From: Chionis minor | Taxonomy: Eukaryota > Chordata > Aves > Charadriiformes > Chionididae | Direction: 5' to 3' | DNA length: 64,000 nucleotides | Assembly: GCA_013398295.1 (NCBI GenBank) | Contig: VZSF01006834.1 | Coordinates: 86,502-150,501 of the forward strand | Part shown: piece by piece, positions 25,601 to 37,600 of the stretch | Position numbering within the stretch: position 1 is the stretch's first letter | How the letters are laid out: each line of letters starts with the position of its first letter | Position numbers and translations under genes: made by a program | Notes under the pieces: model-generated | The model's input: only the letters and a program-made list of their open reading frames with translations | Told to the model about the DNA's origin: nothing | The model's database searches: none

Positions 25601-28600
25601 TGCTAATTTGAGTGTTTTAACATCTAATAATGACAGGAAATAATCCATTATTTGACTGAAGAAGACACGGAATCAATATGAGGCACGTGTTAATGGAATC
25701 ACGCTGGGATTGACACAGGAATCGTTGCAAACCTCATCTGGCCGCCGCTTTCTTCAAGGAGCACATTATGTTGCTGCAACAAATATTAACACCGCTACAG
25801 TCGATTTACTTATTTAGTACTTTTTAGCTTAGAAAACCTCAAAGCCTGTTGCTTCTGTTAGACAATTTAGTTATTCCAGCCCGTTAAAGGTTTTCCGCAC
25901 AAAGACAGGAATTTACGTTGGTCTCGAGAACACTCTAAGTCTGGGGTTTGGGATAATTTCCTTCAACAGCCGTGATCCTCCTGCACGGTGGCAAAAATCC
26001 CTCTCTCCATCCCCAATCCACACCACAGGCAGACACTTTTGGAGTAAAAGAAATAAACAGCTCATCTATAAGCCCAAGTTTCCCTGTGCCGATCCAGCGC
26101 GTGAGAGCTGGAACTGGGAATAAAGCCTGACGTGTTTTTCTAACGGTGACAGCTTCTCCAGGATAATTATAAGCAGACTTCAAACGTAGCAGAGTCAAAA
26201 AATCTAACACAACTTAAACACGTAGTGATAAAAATCGGGAAAACACTTGGAAATTACAAGTTTTACCCCGCAGACAGGGACATAAGTGGGTCCAAAAGAA
26301 AGTTTTAAATCAAATTAAGACACAATGGCGGTGGAGATGTACCGCTAAAGCCACCAAGCGCTGAAAAAGTTTCCTCCAAGGCTCGTGGTCCGAGATCTGC
26401 TCGCAGTGAGCTCACTAATTTTTAGGAGACTATTAAATAGCTCACACAGAATATCTAATTTGCCTTAGTGACGACCTAGAAAGAACTAACGAGTTGCTAA
26501 ACAGCGCTGCGTTTTCAGTATTCCAGAATATAAACACAGACCCGATGTTAAGGTCAAGAGCAGAAGTATGTAAATAAGCTACTAATTCCCTCAATTCCCC
26601 ACGTTGCCCAGTCGTCCTGCAAACATTCCTCCCCCGCTGCCTGTCAGCGCAACCCCTTGCCACTCCAAAAATCACTTCTCTCTCTCTCACGTGACATTTG
26701 CCCGTGAGCAAACAAGCGCAAATGCCTCATTCTATTTTTTAAGCCTTTTTATTTTTTGTCCCGCTCTGGAAGGCTGCCTGCCTCCACGCTGCTCCCCGAG
26801 GCGGAAGGAACAAAGATTATCAGCTTTTTGGGGCGTCTGTGCCCGTTTCACACGCTTACCTGCTCTCCTGAGACAGTTCTTTCCCAAAGATACGGGAATA
26901 AACTGCCCAGACTAACAGGGGTGAAGTGAGAACAAGAAAATTCTCCTGGAACAAATGCGTGACTTAAGCCCCTGTCCCGACATTGCTGGAGTTAATGGGA
27001 TTATTTTTTTCCCCTCCCCTGCTATTAGCTTGGTGGAAACAACCTGTTCCTTCCAAGCCAAGAGAAGGAAAATAACACAGAAAAACCCAAATCTGGGAGA
27101 GCTTTCCTGCTCTTGCCGTGCCTCTCCTCCTCCTTCCCACCCGTGTGCCCTCAAAAGCTACAAGACGCAGCAAAATCAGTCTCTGGGGAAAAGGGTTTTG
27201 GCAAAGATGAATACAGAGGTGGATAGGAAAGACAGCTTTGGACACCTGGACTGGCACAGAAGGGACTCGTGCATCCGTTCTGACGCTGCAGAGGCCCCAC
27301 CGCGTATTTCTGCCACCCTACTAAGCGCTGCCCATGAGTTTCACGAGCCGGAGCTATTCTTATTTTTCATTCCTCTTAATTAAGTGGTTTCTTACAAAGT
27401 CCAAGTCACGCCACCAGGAATATTCCAAAGATTCCTAAATGTCTGGCTTTCACAGGGTGAGTAAAGCCAACATTAAGTGATGTCACGGTAACAGATACAC
27501 ACAAGGAACATAGGAATGGGGAAGTGTTTGCCTCACTCTGAGTTTGAAAAGTTGGGATTTTCTCAGGGATGCAAATGCCCGGTTCTCACCGACGTCTTCA
27601 CCTCAGGAAACTTAATCCACCGGCTGGTTTGGGAAATATTTGGCCAAGTTTCTAGCGACTCGAGAAGGCAAGCAAATCTCACAAATACCTGGCAGCCATC
27701 TCTACAGGTTCTCCTTCCCTACGGAAACGGCGTTACGTGGGGTGGGTTAATGAGCGCGGTGACACCAATCAAGAATTAAGCGTTACTCTGCGTCGCAGGC
27801 AGCTTGTTAGCGGGGTTAGGCACGTGCTAGTATCTACCAACGGGGCTCGTTTCGTCTTCCTTGCGAGTTAGTGGGTGAACCAGCTCCGACCACCCGCCTC
27901 CCTCCGCCAATTAGTTTAGGATGATAATGAAGGGGCAGGGTACTGTACCTGGTGATGGGCAGGTCGAGGCCCCGCTGCAAACTGAGGAAAGGCGGGAGAA
28001 ACAAACACAAAAGGAAAGGCACAAAGAGTCAGAAACACCACAACGAAACCAAAATGTCACACTCTATGCAAAATAAACCCACAAGAGGGGGAAAAAAAGA
28101 AAAAAAAAAAAAANCAGCATCTGACTTCCCTTCTTTGTCAACCTTTTAACAGATGTGTTGGGTTCCCTGTAGTTACAGGTCAGCTTTGATTATTAAAAAC
28201 AAAAAAAAAACAAACCAAAAGAAAAAAAAAACCAAAAGAAAAACCACAACGCCACAAAACAGTCAAAAGCTTCGCTGCAGGACAGTGACAGACAGGTACT
28301 GAGATATAACGGGGGGACATCGCTTATTGGGGGGGGAAATGTGCTGCTGGAGAGCTGGGGACAAACAGCCAAAGCTGCCAGCTGTTTCAAAGGCACTCTA
28401 GAGTACGGACACAGGCATTTATCCTTCCTGGGGGTGGTGAAAAAAACCCCCAAAACAACAACAAACCGGAAAAAAAACCCCACCCAAAAAAACCCCAACT
28501 TAAACCAAGCAGCAGTGGAGATTTTAAACTGTTTAAGGTGGAGGTAAATGGTTAAAGCAGCCGGACTCAGAGCCATTCCAAAGATTTGGTGGGAGCGGAG

Positions 28601-31600
28601 GATGGAGGCTGGAGAGCGGTTAAGGGCCAGGGAGGCACAGCCTGTGTCCCGCTGGCGGGGGGGCCGTGGGGGTGTCCCTGCAAGGCAAAGAGCAGCAATT
28701 CTTTGCACCTACGCGCAGTGCCAGTTCGTTTTCAGCTTGGTTTTTTGTTTGGTTTCTTTCCCCCTCCCCGTAACAATCATAATACATCCCTCCTTAATGA
28801 AGGGGGTTTGTCCTTCCCCGCAACTGAAAGCGAAGGAGACAGGTAAATCCGTGCCGTCCCCCAGGAGCCAAAGGCAGATCCCGGCTGGAATACAGGAGCT
28901 CCTGGTTCCCAGCCCTGAGCTCGGGTTACTAAATCGCTTCCCACCCACTTGGGTTACACACGGAGGAGGAGAATAACCAGAATTTAACATGCTCGGTAAA
29001 CATTAAAAGCATTTTCCGGTAAGTAACTGATTGTTAAAATAGAAATAAAAATGAATGCAAGAAATGGAAAATAGAAACGGAGATGAGACGGTATCCTCTT
29101 CCAGCAGGTCTTTAAACCCGTAACGGTCAGAGCTCCGTGCTGACAGCAAATCAGTCTATGGCTAATAACTCCAATAATTAAGTGGAGCCAATGAAACTAG
29201 ATCCCACGGCGGCTTTTTACCCGCCACACGCCCCTACCTGCGGCTACTCGCGATGGCTTCGGAGCCGGGGGCACATGCCAAAGCCCGGGGTACAGCCTGC
29301 CTCTGCAACCTCCTCCCACAGGGACTCCGTAGCCTTTATTTTCTCCCCGAGAAGAGCGATCAAAACTGGCGACTAATTCTGCATTTTCTTAATAAGAGCT
29401 TTTTTTTTTTTTTCCCATGAAGAAAAAGTGGGCTGGGGTTCACTCCCAGCCCTACCTCCCGGCTGGTTTAATGCCATCAAACAGGAGAAGCAAAGTATAA
29501 ATATTCACCGGTCCAGCTGATTTTCTCCTTTATAAACAATTTAATCACCTATATTTAAGATTTCCAAAAAGTAAGCTACTCGTATCAGTGTCTATATATC
29601 CCTTCTACCTTCACCTCATGGTGACGCTTGGATGAAAAGTCATGAAAACCTTCAGAAACGAGAAAACACGCACACACAGACCATTCCTAGGACGAGAGTT
29701 TATAAAGAACAACCTGCCCTGATTCACCAAATCGAGAGTTTTCCCACCCTTGAATATTTTCTCTAAGCCTCACATTAAAGAAAAAAAAAAAAGAAACACA
29801 GCACGATCATCTCGTAAAGACTAAAAAGCTAAAATGTCTGTTTTCTATCAATGGCAGGATGGAAGCACTCAACGAGCCTCGGCCGCCTTCCACGGCTCAG
29901 GGTGCGGAGAAGACGGCGGCTCTGCCGATGGATCCTACAGCGACGGGAAACAGGCACCCGGGGGAAGTGAATGCACTTCAAGTCCTTATTTTCTCCGGAA
30001 GAATTCCTCAAAAACCAGGTCAAATGTCTCGCGTTTGAGAAAAGGGAATAAAGCTTACCCTGGAAGGGCTGGCAGGAGCCTTTCCGGCAGGGCTCCGGGC
30101 TCCGTGTTACACACCAATGAAAAAAATAATTCATCAAAAAGAGAAAGATGGGGTGCAAAAAACCAGGCGCTGCTCGATTTCAGGGCCAAAGTACCTCTTT
30201 TAGCGCTGCTCCGCGGAAAAGATTGGTTCTCGCCGTGTTTAAAACAAGAGCTGGAAGCTTAGATCTTACAAAGCTAAAGTATATTCCGCGGTGAAAGGTA
30301 ATGTGCGTTACAAGGAAAAAAAAAAGAAATAAAACAAAACCTCAATGTCAGTGAAAAACACCCTAATCTATTTTTGCATCGGTCACCATTGGCTATTGAT
30401 TTTTTTTTTTTTTTAATTTTTTAATTTTTTTAAATAATTCAGGTTGATAGGATTTATTCCTATCAGTAGCTGTAAGCAACAGAACAAACTGTAGTCACTG
30501 CTGGCTCGGCTTAAAACAGACACGTTGGGGCTGGTTTTCTTGGTTTTCCTCTGTCCGATGAAGGCAGCAGATAGAAAGAAAAAACTTCTTTACGAAACCT
30601 GGCTCCAACATTCCTGCCACCCGCAGCCCCTACGGGTCCTGGCTCTCTGCTTCGTGGACAGTGGGGCACGTTCTCGACCTGCCGACCTCAAACCTCTGGA
30701 AATAACCCCTTCGGGATGGCTCAAACACCCTTCCCGGATCCCGCCTTTTGGGGCAGACTTCCTAGAATTGGACAGTTTGTGTTCAAAAAAAAAAATAAAT
30801 CACACGGTGCTCGGGGCTGGCAAGAGCTACCGGGTAATTTTCAGTAGCGCTGAACGACTCCGGTTTAGTTTTCCTTGCCCCAGCTGGAGCTGCACCTTCA
30901 AATTTCTCGCTCTCGGAGTGATGTTACGGAGCCACCAGGGAGAAAACGTGACGCCAGTTGGATTGCAAAGGCAGCCGGCCAGGAAAGGACGGACAAGCCT
31001 AAACTCTGCAATTGCCAACAGCCCTCGGATGCAGAAACAAGACGGAGGAAGCTCTGGCCGCTCCCGGGAAGCAGGGGTCAGGATCAACCACGTCAGCGCA
31101 ACAGCCTACCTACCCGCACCGGCCGCGGGACGGACGGGACTGCGCTATGGAAGCTTCGGGATGGCAAAGGCATCCCGCCACCTTCCTCGTCCCCTCTTCA
31201 CCCTCCCCTCACCACCAAAGAAAAAAAAGACGGTTTAAAAAAAAAGAAATAAAACAACAACAACAACAACAAAAAAAAAAAGGAAATCAATTACAGAACA
31301 AAATGCAAGAGTAGTTCAGGGCCGGGCTAGTCTTGCATTTGTTTTGGGGTGGGGAGGTGGAATGAGATGTTATGGGCGCGGCTTTTAGTAATGGGGGTGG
31401 AAATGGGCACTAGCAGAGCGGATGGCCAAAACTGCATACAGGAGAGCTTTAAAAAAACCCAAAAAAATCAATTGAAAAAAAATTAGAAAAAATGGCTGAC
31501 AACTGCAGACAAATCATTCCTCGATACCTCCTCAATAACAGGGCCAAACCCCTCCAATTTGACACATTTCCTAGCCGAATTTCCTGAAGGCGTTATCCGT

Positions 31601-34600
31601 TGGGAGCGGCAAAGCCCAACGCGGCGCCGGGCTCTATCCTACACCAGGTCAGACCCTCCCAACTGCCGCTGACAACTTTGCACCTGGCAGAAACTGCCAC
31701 CGTAGCTCATGCTTTTAGCAAAGAAGCCAAACCAGTGCATTTCTGTAGATCAGCCAACAAAAAAGATGGGGGGAGGGAGGGGAGGGAAGGGGGGGGGAAA
31801 AGGGGGAATTAAAGAAAGAAAGGAAGAAATCAAAACAGTGCCATGGGCACAATCGCCTGCAAGAAGGAGTACAGTTTGTTATATTGCTTACAATGCAGTA
31901 TTTTATCCAGCCTCTTCCAGCCAGGGACCTGTAAACCGGACTCTGTTCCAAAACCTTCCTCCTCTTCCAGTTGTCTGTGCAATGTATTGGCACTGTTCTG
32001 CTGGGCTGTCAAAAAAACTGGTTTAGAGATGCAGCTCTTCAGTCAGGTTTTTTGCTCCAGTTCTAACCGCATAAAGTTATTTGCGCTTTTCAACAATTAA
32101 AGATAAAGATGATTATACTTACTGAGAAAAAGAGGGGGTTTTACCATCAGTAGCCTGCGTTACTGATCAGAACAGGGGACTAAGGAAGTTGAGGGAGGGG
32201 GGGGGGAATCCGGTTACAAATTCGCAGCTGTCCACATGACAGAAACTTCATCAAAACTGGTGTTAATTGCCTCGTTCATCAACGCAGAGGTTAACGGGCC
32301 TCAGAATGGGCCTCAGAATCGCCGTCCCTGGAGGTATTTAAAAGCCGGGCAGACGTGGTGCTGAGGGACATGGGTTAGGGGTGGGTTTGGCAGAGGTTTA
32401 TGGTTGGACTCGATGATCTGGAAGGTCTCTTCCACCCCGAGTGATTCTATGATTCTAACTATCCCTCCTGGCCAAACCCCTGGAGGCCAAACCTCCAGAA
32501 GCGGGGCAGGCACATCCGTACGGCCGCACGGTGGCGGGAAGGAAGCCTGCCCCGTGCGCGTGTGGGTGTCATCTACCTGTCACGGGGCCAAGCAGAAGAC
32601 TCCTGTCTCTGAGGCTTCCAGCTGCCTCCACCTCACTCTAAAGAGAGAAGAGCACCGGGAAGGCTGCGCTGGTTTTACAGGTGACCCGAAAAGCCTGATG
32701 GCGCGGACGCGGATTTGCAAGAGGCACAGGGGACGCCGCTCCCTTGGCCAACGGAGGCTGGAGCCGCCGCTGCACTGGTGAGCTCCGAGAAGCCGGGCTA
32801 AAGCATCGGATGCCCTAGGAGGGTCTCCCAGCATCCGCGTGGAACTGCACTACGAGTAGAGATTCCCCCCCAAAAAAGAGCCTGCCTTTGGGGAACCAAA
32901 GTCCTACGATAGCAGAGCAGCGTTACAACGCATACCAAAAAAAAAAAAAAGAAAAAATAAATTAAAAAAAAAAAAAGAGATTACAGAGGACAATCAAACC
33001 TAAAATTGGATGAAAAAGGGGCTGGCCACAAAAAGATCGGGGTACGCAGAAGCTCTAGGTTAAATGAGTGAGCACCTACAGGGCGCTCAGCACAAAGGGT
33101 TAGACCTGATCCAGCGGCACCGATTCGGAAGTAACGCCCTGAGGCCGCTGGAGACTGAGTGCTGCTGCAAGGAATTGCTTTCCTTTACTGATCTGCAATC
33201 TACGACTTCACCAAATATTTCCTTAAAGACAAAAAAAAAGAAGAAAAAAAAAAAAAANTTCCTCATCTAGGAAAAAAAAACAAAAAAAAAAAGGAGAGAG
33301 ATTCTGGTAACGAATCTGAGCTCTAAAATGAAGTGAACCTGAAAGCAACTACGCTAAGAATAAATCGTGTTATTTGAACGTAGATGAGAATCCCTCCGTC
33401 GCTGCTTTTCCGATAAGCCACTTTCAAAGGAAAACTAGCCCAGCATGGACAACGTCTGAAAAAATTCAATCGAGATTCGCCATTTTGGAACGTGCTTCCA
33501 GTTCGGTAAAACACACTTTCCAGAGAACCGGCCACGTGCTACGGACACACAAACGCACACACAGGAACACACAAAGGAGGAAGGAAGAGCGGAAGATATT
33601 GCAAATGTGCGCTCCCTTACCGGCGAGCGGGTCTGAGGCTGCGTGTTCATTGTTTGAGGGGCTTGAGGGTACACCAACGTGGTGGGAGCTGCATTCTGCC
33701 CTGAGGGGTACGGAGCCTGTCAGGGAACAGGAAAAGTAAATAAATGAAAAAAAGAGCGTATCAAATGATTCATCTTAAAAGACAGGAACTGAACATGTTA
33801 TCAGATGGAATATTGATTAACACCAAGATAAAGATGGCACAGACTCACAGAGCGGTGTGGGTTGGAAGGGACATTAAAGCTCATCTCATTCCATCCCCCT
33901 GCCCTGGGCAGGGACACCTCCCACCACACCAGGGTGCTCCAAGCCCCGTCCAGCCTGGCCTTGAACTTCCAGGGACGGGGCAGCCACAGCTTCTCTGGGC
34001 AACCCTGGCCAGGGGCTCACCACCCTCACAGCCAGGAATTTCTTCCCAATACCTCATCTAAACCTCCCCACTTTCAGTTTGAAGGCATTCCCCCTTGTCC
34101 TATGGCTCCACTCCCTGATCCCGAGTCCCTCCCCAGCTTTCCTGGAGCCCCTTGCGGGATGGGAAGGGGCTGGAATGTCTCCCTGGAGCCTTCTCTTCTC
34201 CAGGCTGAACCCCCCCAGCTCTCCCAGCCTGTCCTCCCAGCAGAGGGGCTCCAGCCCTCCCAGCATCTCCGGGGCCTCCTCCGGCCCCGCTCCAACAGCT
34301 CCGTGTCCTTCTGCTGTTGGGACCCCCGGAGCTGGACACAGGATTCCCGGTGGGGTCTCCCCCGAGCGGAGCAGAGGGGCAGAATCCCCCCCCCGGCCCT
34401 GCTGCCCCCGCTGTGGGGATGCAGCCCGGGATGTGGGTGGATTTCTGGGCTGCCAGCGCACGGTGCCGGCTCCTGGTGAGCTTCTCCCCCACCAACACCC
34501 CCAATCCCTCTCCTGGGGGCTGCTCCAGCCCTTCCCCACCCAGCCGGGATTTGTGCTTGGGATTGCCCCGACCCACGGGCAGGACCTTGGCCTTGTTGAA

Positions 34601-37600
34601 CTCCATGAGGTTGGCACGGCCCCACCTCTCCAGCCTGTCCAGGTCCCTCTGGATGCCATCCCGGCCCTCCAGCGTGTCGAGCGCTCCACAGAGCTCGGTG
34701 TCAACACAGGTGACTGCGATGGAGAAAGCCCTCTCCGTCCAGGACCCTATGATTTATCAGTGCTACCCTACGCTCCTCAAGTGCCGCCGGGGAAAACACA
34801 GGGAAGAGGCACGTCAACGCAACACCGTGTCGCTGAAACCCTGCGCTGCCCGAACCCCTGGCCACGTCCTTCCCAAAAGCCACCTCCGAACCCGTCGCCA
34901 AGGAAAGCTGGAAGTGGAGGTACGGCAGATAAACCCTCCAAAATAAGATGTAAATTTTTCACAGTTCCACTGATTTCAAAGGGCCGTCACAGTTTTTACC
35001 CCCAGATGTTCTCCCCCATGTTATTTGCCCAAAGTAACAACAAACCGGTGCCGCAGAGTTACGTTGACTACGCCTTTTAACGCGGCATTTAGAAATAACT
35101 TTTCACAGCACCTTTTTCTTATATTTCCCCTTTAAAACAGAAGAATACCTTACCTTTTTAAAAAAGTTTATTATTGTAACAGCACAAAAACCAGCTGCTA
35201 CACTGCAACGGCCCTCGCTTTCAAGGTGAATTAGCCCAAAATCTGTGCTACCCTGTAGCTCCTGCATGATTCTATCTCAAGCTGCTTCTCCAGGTCCTCA
35301 GCCCTTCCCTGGTGGTGCCGACTCTGGATATTGGCATTACACAGCACCATCCCATCCAACCTCCTGGTTGGTACCATCAGATTGACTTGAAAAATAAAGG
35401 AGCTTATCAGGTCCTGGGTCTCCTCTGGGAGAAAGAAGGTCTTTGGGCTCACTTGATGGATTATGGGAGAGGATACACTTCAAAACATCGCAACACCTCT
35501 CCGTACGCACAATTATGATAACATTCACACCGCAAGCCCTGCTGAAGATTCTCTTCTCATCTCCAAATTTCACGGTCCTCGCATTAAAATTCAAGAGCCG
35601 CCCTAAGGAATGAAGGGAACCGTTTCAGTCCGTAACGTGGTATTGAGAGAACAGGTTTCCCTGCGCCAGCCCTCAGGCACGGTGCAGGGTATCTTCGATT
35701 TGAACTGCGCTGTATTTGATTTGAATAATCAAGTTTTTAAAGAATGAAACCAAAGTCAAAGTCCGAAGGCCAAAGTCCGAAGGCCAAAGTCATAGCCCGA
35801 AGGCCAAACCTGTGTGTACTAAAGAAAGAAAAAAGAAACATACAAAACTTCAGCCCTCAAGAGAGGTGATCCAGCATAAAGCCTGAAGCTCTGCTGGAGG
35901 CAAACAGCCCGCGCAGTGGTGTCGAAACAACACAAAACCTGACGTTTCTAAAACAAAACTCAGTCCTGAAGCCTCCAAAACTTCCCAGTCTGCATCAGCA
36001 AACTATGCCAAGCACCATCAGGCACCTTCTGGCTGTCAACAGAGAGTCAACCCGCCCTTCCGAGATGAACAGCTTTTCAGGAAAAGAAAGCAGTTGAAGA
36101 TGAGGTGGTTTGTTGGGTTTTCGACAGAATAAAGTGGGCGTAACAGGATGTCACTGGGTGAAGCAGGTATTTACGTCTCACCTCCCAGGCCGAGTCCTGC
36201 AGGGGAGTCACAGACCTCACCCACAGCTCAGCCTCTCCAGCCCTTCCAACAGGAGCAAATGCGGGATGGTTTTGGAGCAAGAACGTGTCTTGTTTGGGAA
36301 GAGCAGCCAGTATATCTGATCAGTACGTCTGCTGACCCGCATCCCGTACCCTGCAGAGCATCTGCGAGACAGCCGGGGTCTCTGCGTTATTCTTTTTTTC
36401 CTTCTTCTTCATCCCTAAACGTAAAATCCCGGCCTAATCTCCTGCTGATCAAAAGGTAGCACAAGCTAGATGAAAATACAGCTTCGAGACAATCCGAGCA
36501 AAGAGTTTTCCAGTCTCAGAAAGAACAAACCCAAACGAAGCGTGGTGGTGGCAGGGGACGAAGCCCAAAACCAGTCCCATCCCCACCACCTACTGCTGCA
36601 ATATCGACCATTCCCGCTTTGAGACCACATTTGGGCTGATCATTGAAGAGCAAAACTTAAACATGGCTACACAGACACTTAAGGACAGGGTTCCTACTAC
36701 ATTCTGTTATTTTCTACGTGATTTTCACACTATTTTTTTATGGTCAGAGCTGATAAAAACGTATGTCTCCAAGTATATCACCAGATTTTTGCTGCGATTG
36801 AGGACGCCAAAGCACACCGGGTAGAATATTTAGTTTAAGAACGTTGTTCTGGAGTAGTTTATACCAACACAGCAGCAAAGACTCTGGTTCAGGAGCAATT
36901 AAATGCTTTAATCAGCTCCTGCTCCGGAAGCGGGTACTCTGGCAGGTAAGCGGGGCAGGTTTTCCGCTGCCCCTCCTCTCCAGGAGCTCATTTGCTCTAA
37001 TCCTCTCTCTGCAGCCAGCGCCTCCCTCCCTTCCTACCACCAGCAAAACCTCTAATTCATGTTAACAACTCATTTGCAAGAAGTCTTCTAATTTTTTTTT
37101 TTTTTTGCGATGTCAGACGCAGCATCAAATATTTTCCCTTGTTATTTGACAAGTGTGATTCCGCTTGAGCTGTTCGTGTCAGCGCTGTGGAATAAACAGT
37201 ATGTACCGTATCTCGCAGCGGTAACGACACCACACAGCAACGAGCGATCGCAGCCCGGCCTAGATTAATCAAGCGCTAACGAAAACGCCGGGAAGGTCTG
37301 GTCATTTTTCCTCTGCAACCCTAGAGAAGTCGTCCCGCCTTTGGAGCACCTCGCCGCCCACTTCCTGCGCCTGGGATCTCCGCGCAACGCTGGGATTGAG
37401 GCTTCTCCTCGTGGGAGGACGAGCGGCTTTCGGTGTCGGTCCTCGCGAAGGGTCCCGAAGCCACTCTTCGGATCCTACCGCGCGGGAGACCGTGGTGGAA
37501 AACATTAGGAACACTCACACCTACGTGGACCAGTTGGCCACCAGCTCCTTGTGCTTCCAGCTCGGCACGTCGGGAGAAGAAACCTTACCCCAGGTGGTTC

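Larger units (their letters stand above)
20038..27948. other. Intron between exon 4 and the microexon (7911 nt)
   Basis: Holds TGC motifs next to the microexon acceptor, a 37-bp minisatellite (23172-23286), CR1 pieces at 23736-23812, 24055-24300 and 25208-25263, and otherwise unrecognised sequence. No further exon matched the eIF4G family. Confidence 0.6.
27982..33620. other. Intron between exons 3 and 4 (5639 nt)
   Basis: Rich in A-runs and CA/AC-rich low complexity (28078-28260, 28438-28500, 31229-31285, 32938-32980, 33228-33290) and G runs near 31780, plus a CR1 3' fragment at 32316-32457. A plus-strand open frame at 30525-31238 has no recognisable homology. Confidence 0.6.

Noticed and set aside
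30525..31238. Plus-strand open frame of 237 codons, not in a repeat
   Set aside because: No recognised domain and no splice or promoter evidence; it lies in the 5.6-kb intron opposite EIF4G3. Chance frame is the simplest reading, though a homology search would settle it.
34079..35080. Plus-strand open frame of 333 codons
   Set aside because: Its first two thirds are the reverse complement of a CR1 element; the rest is unique sequence without homology. Not a gene.
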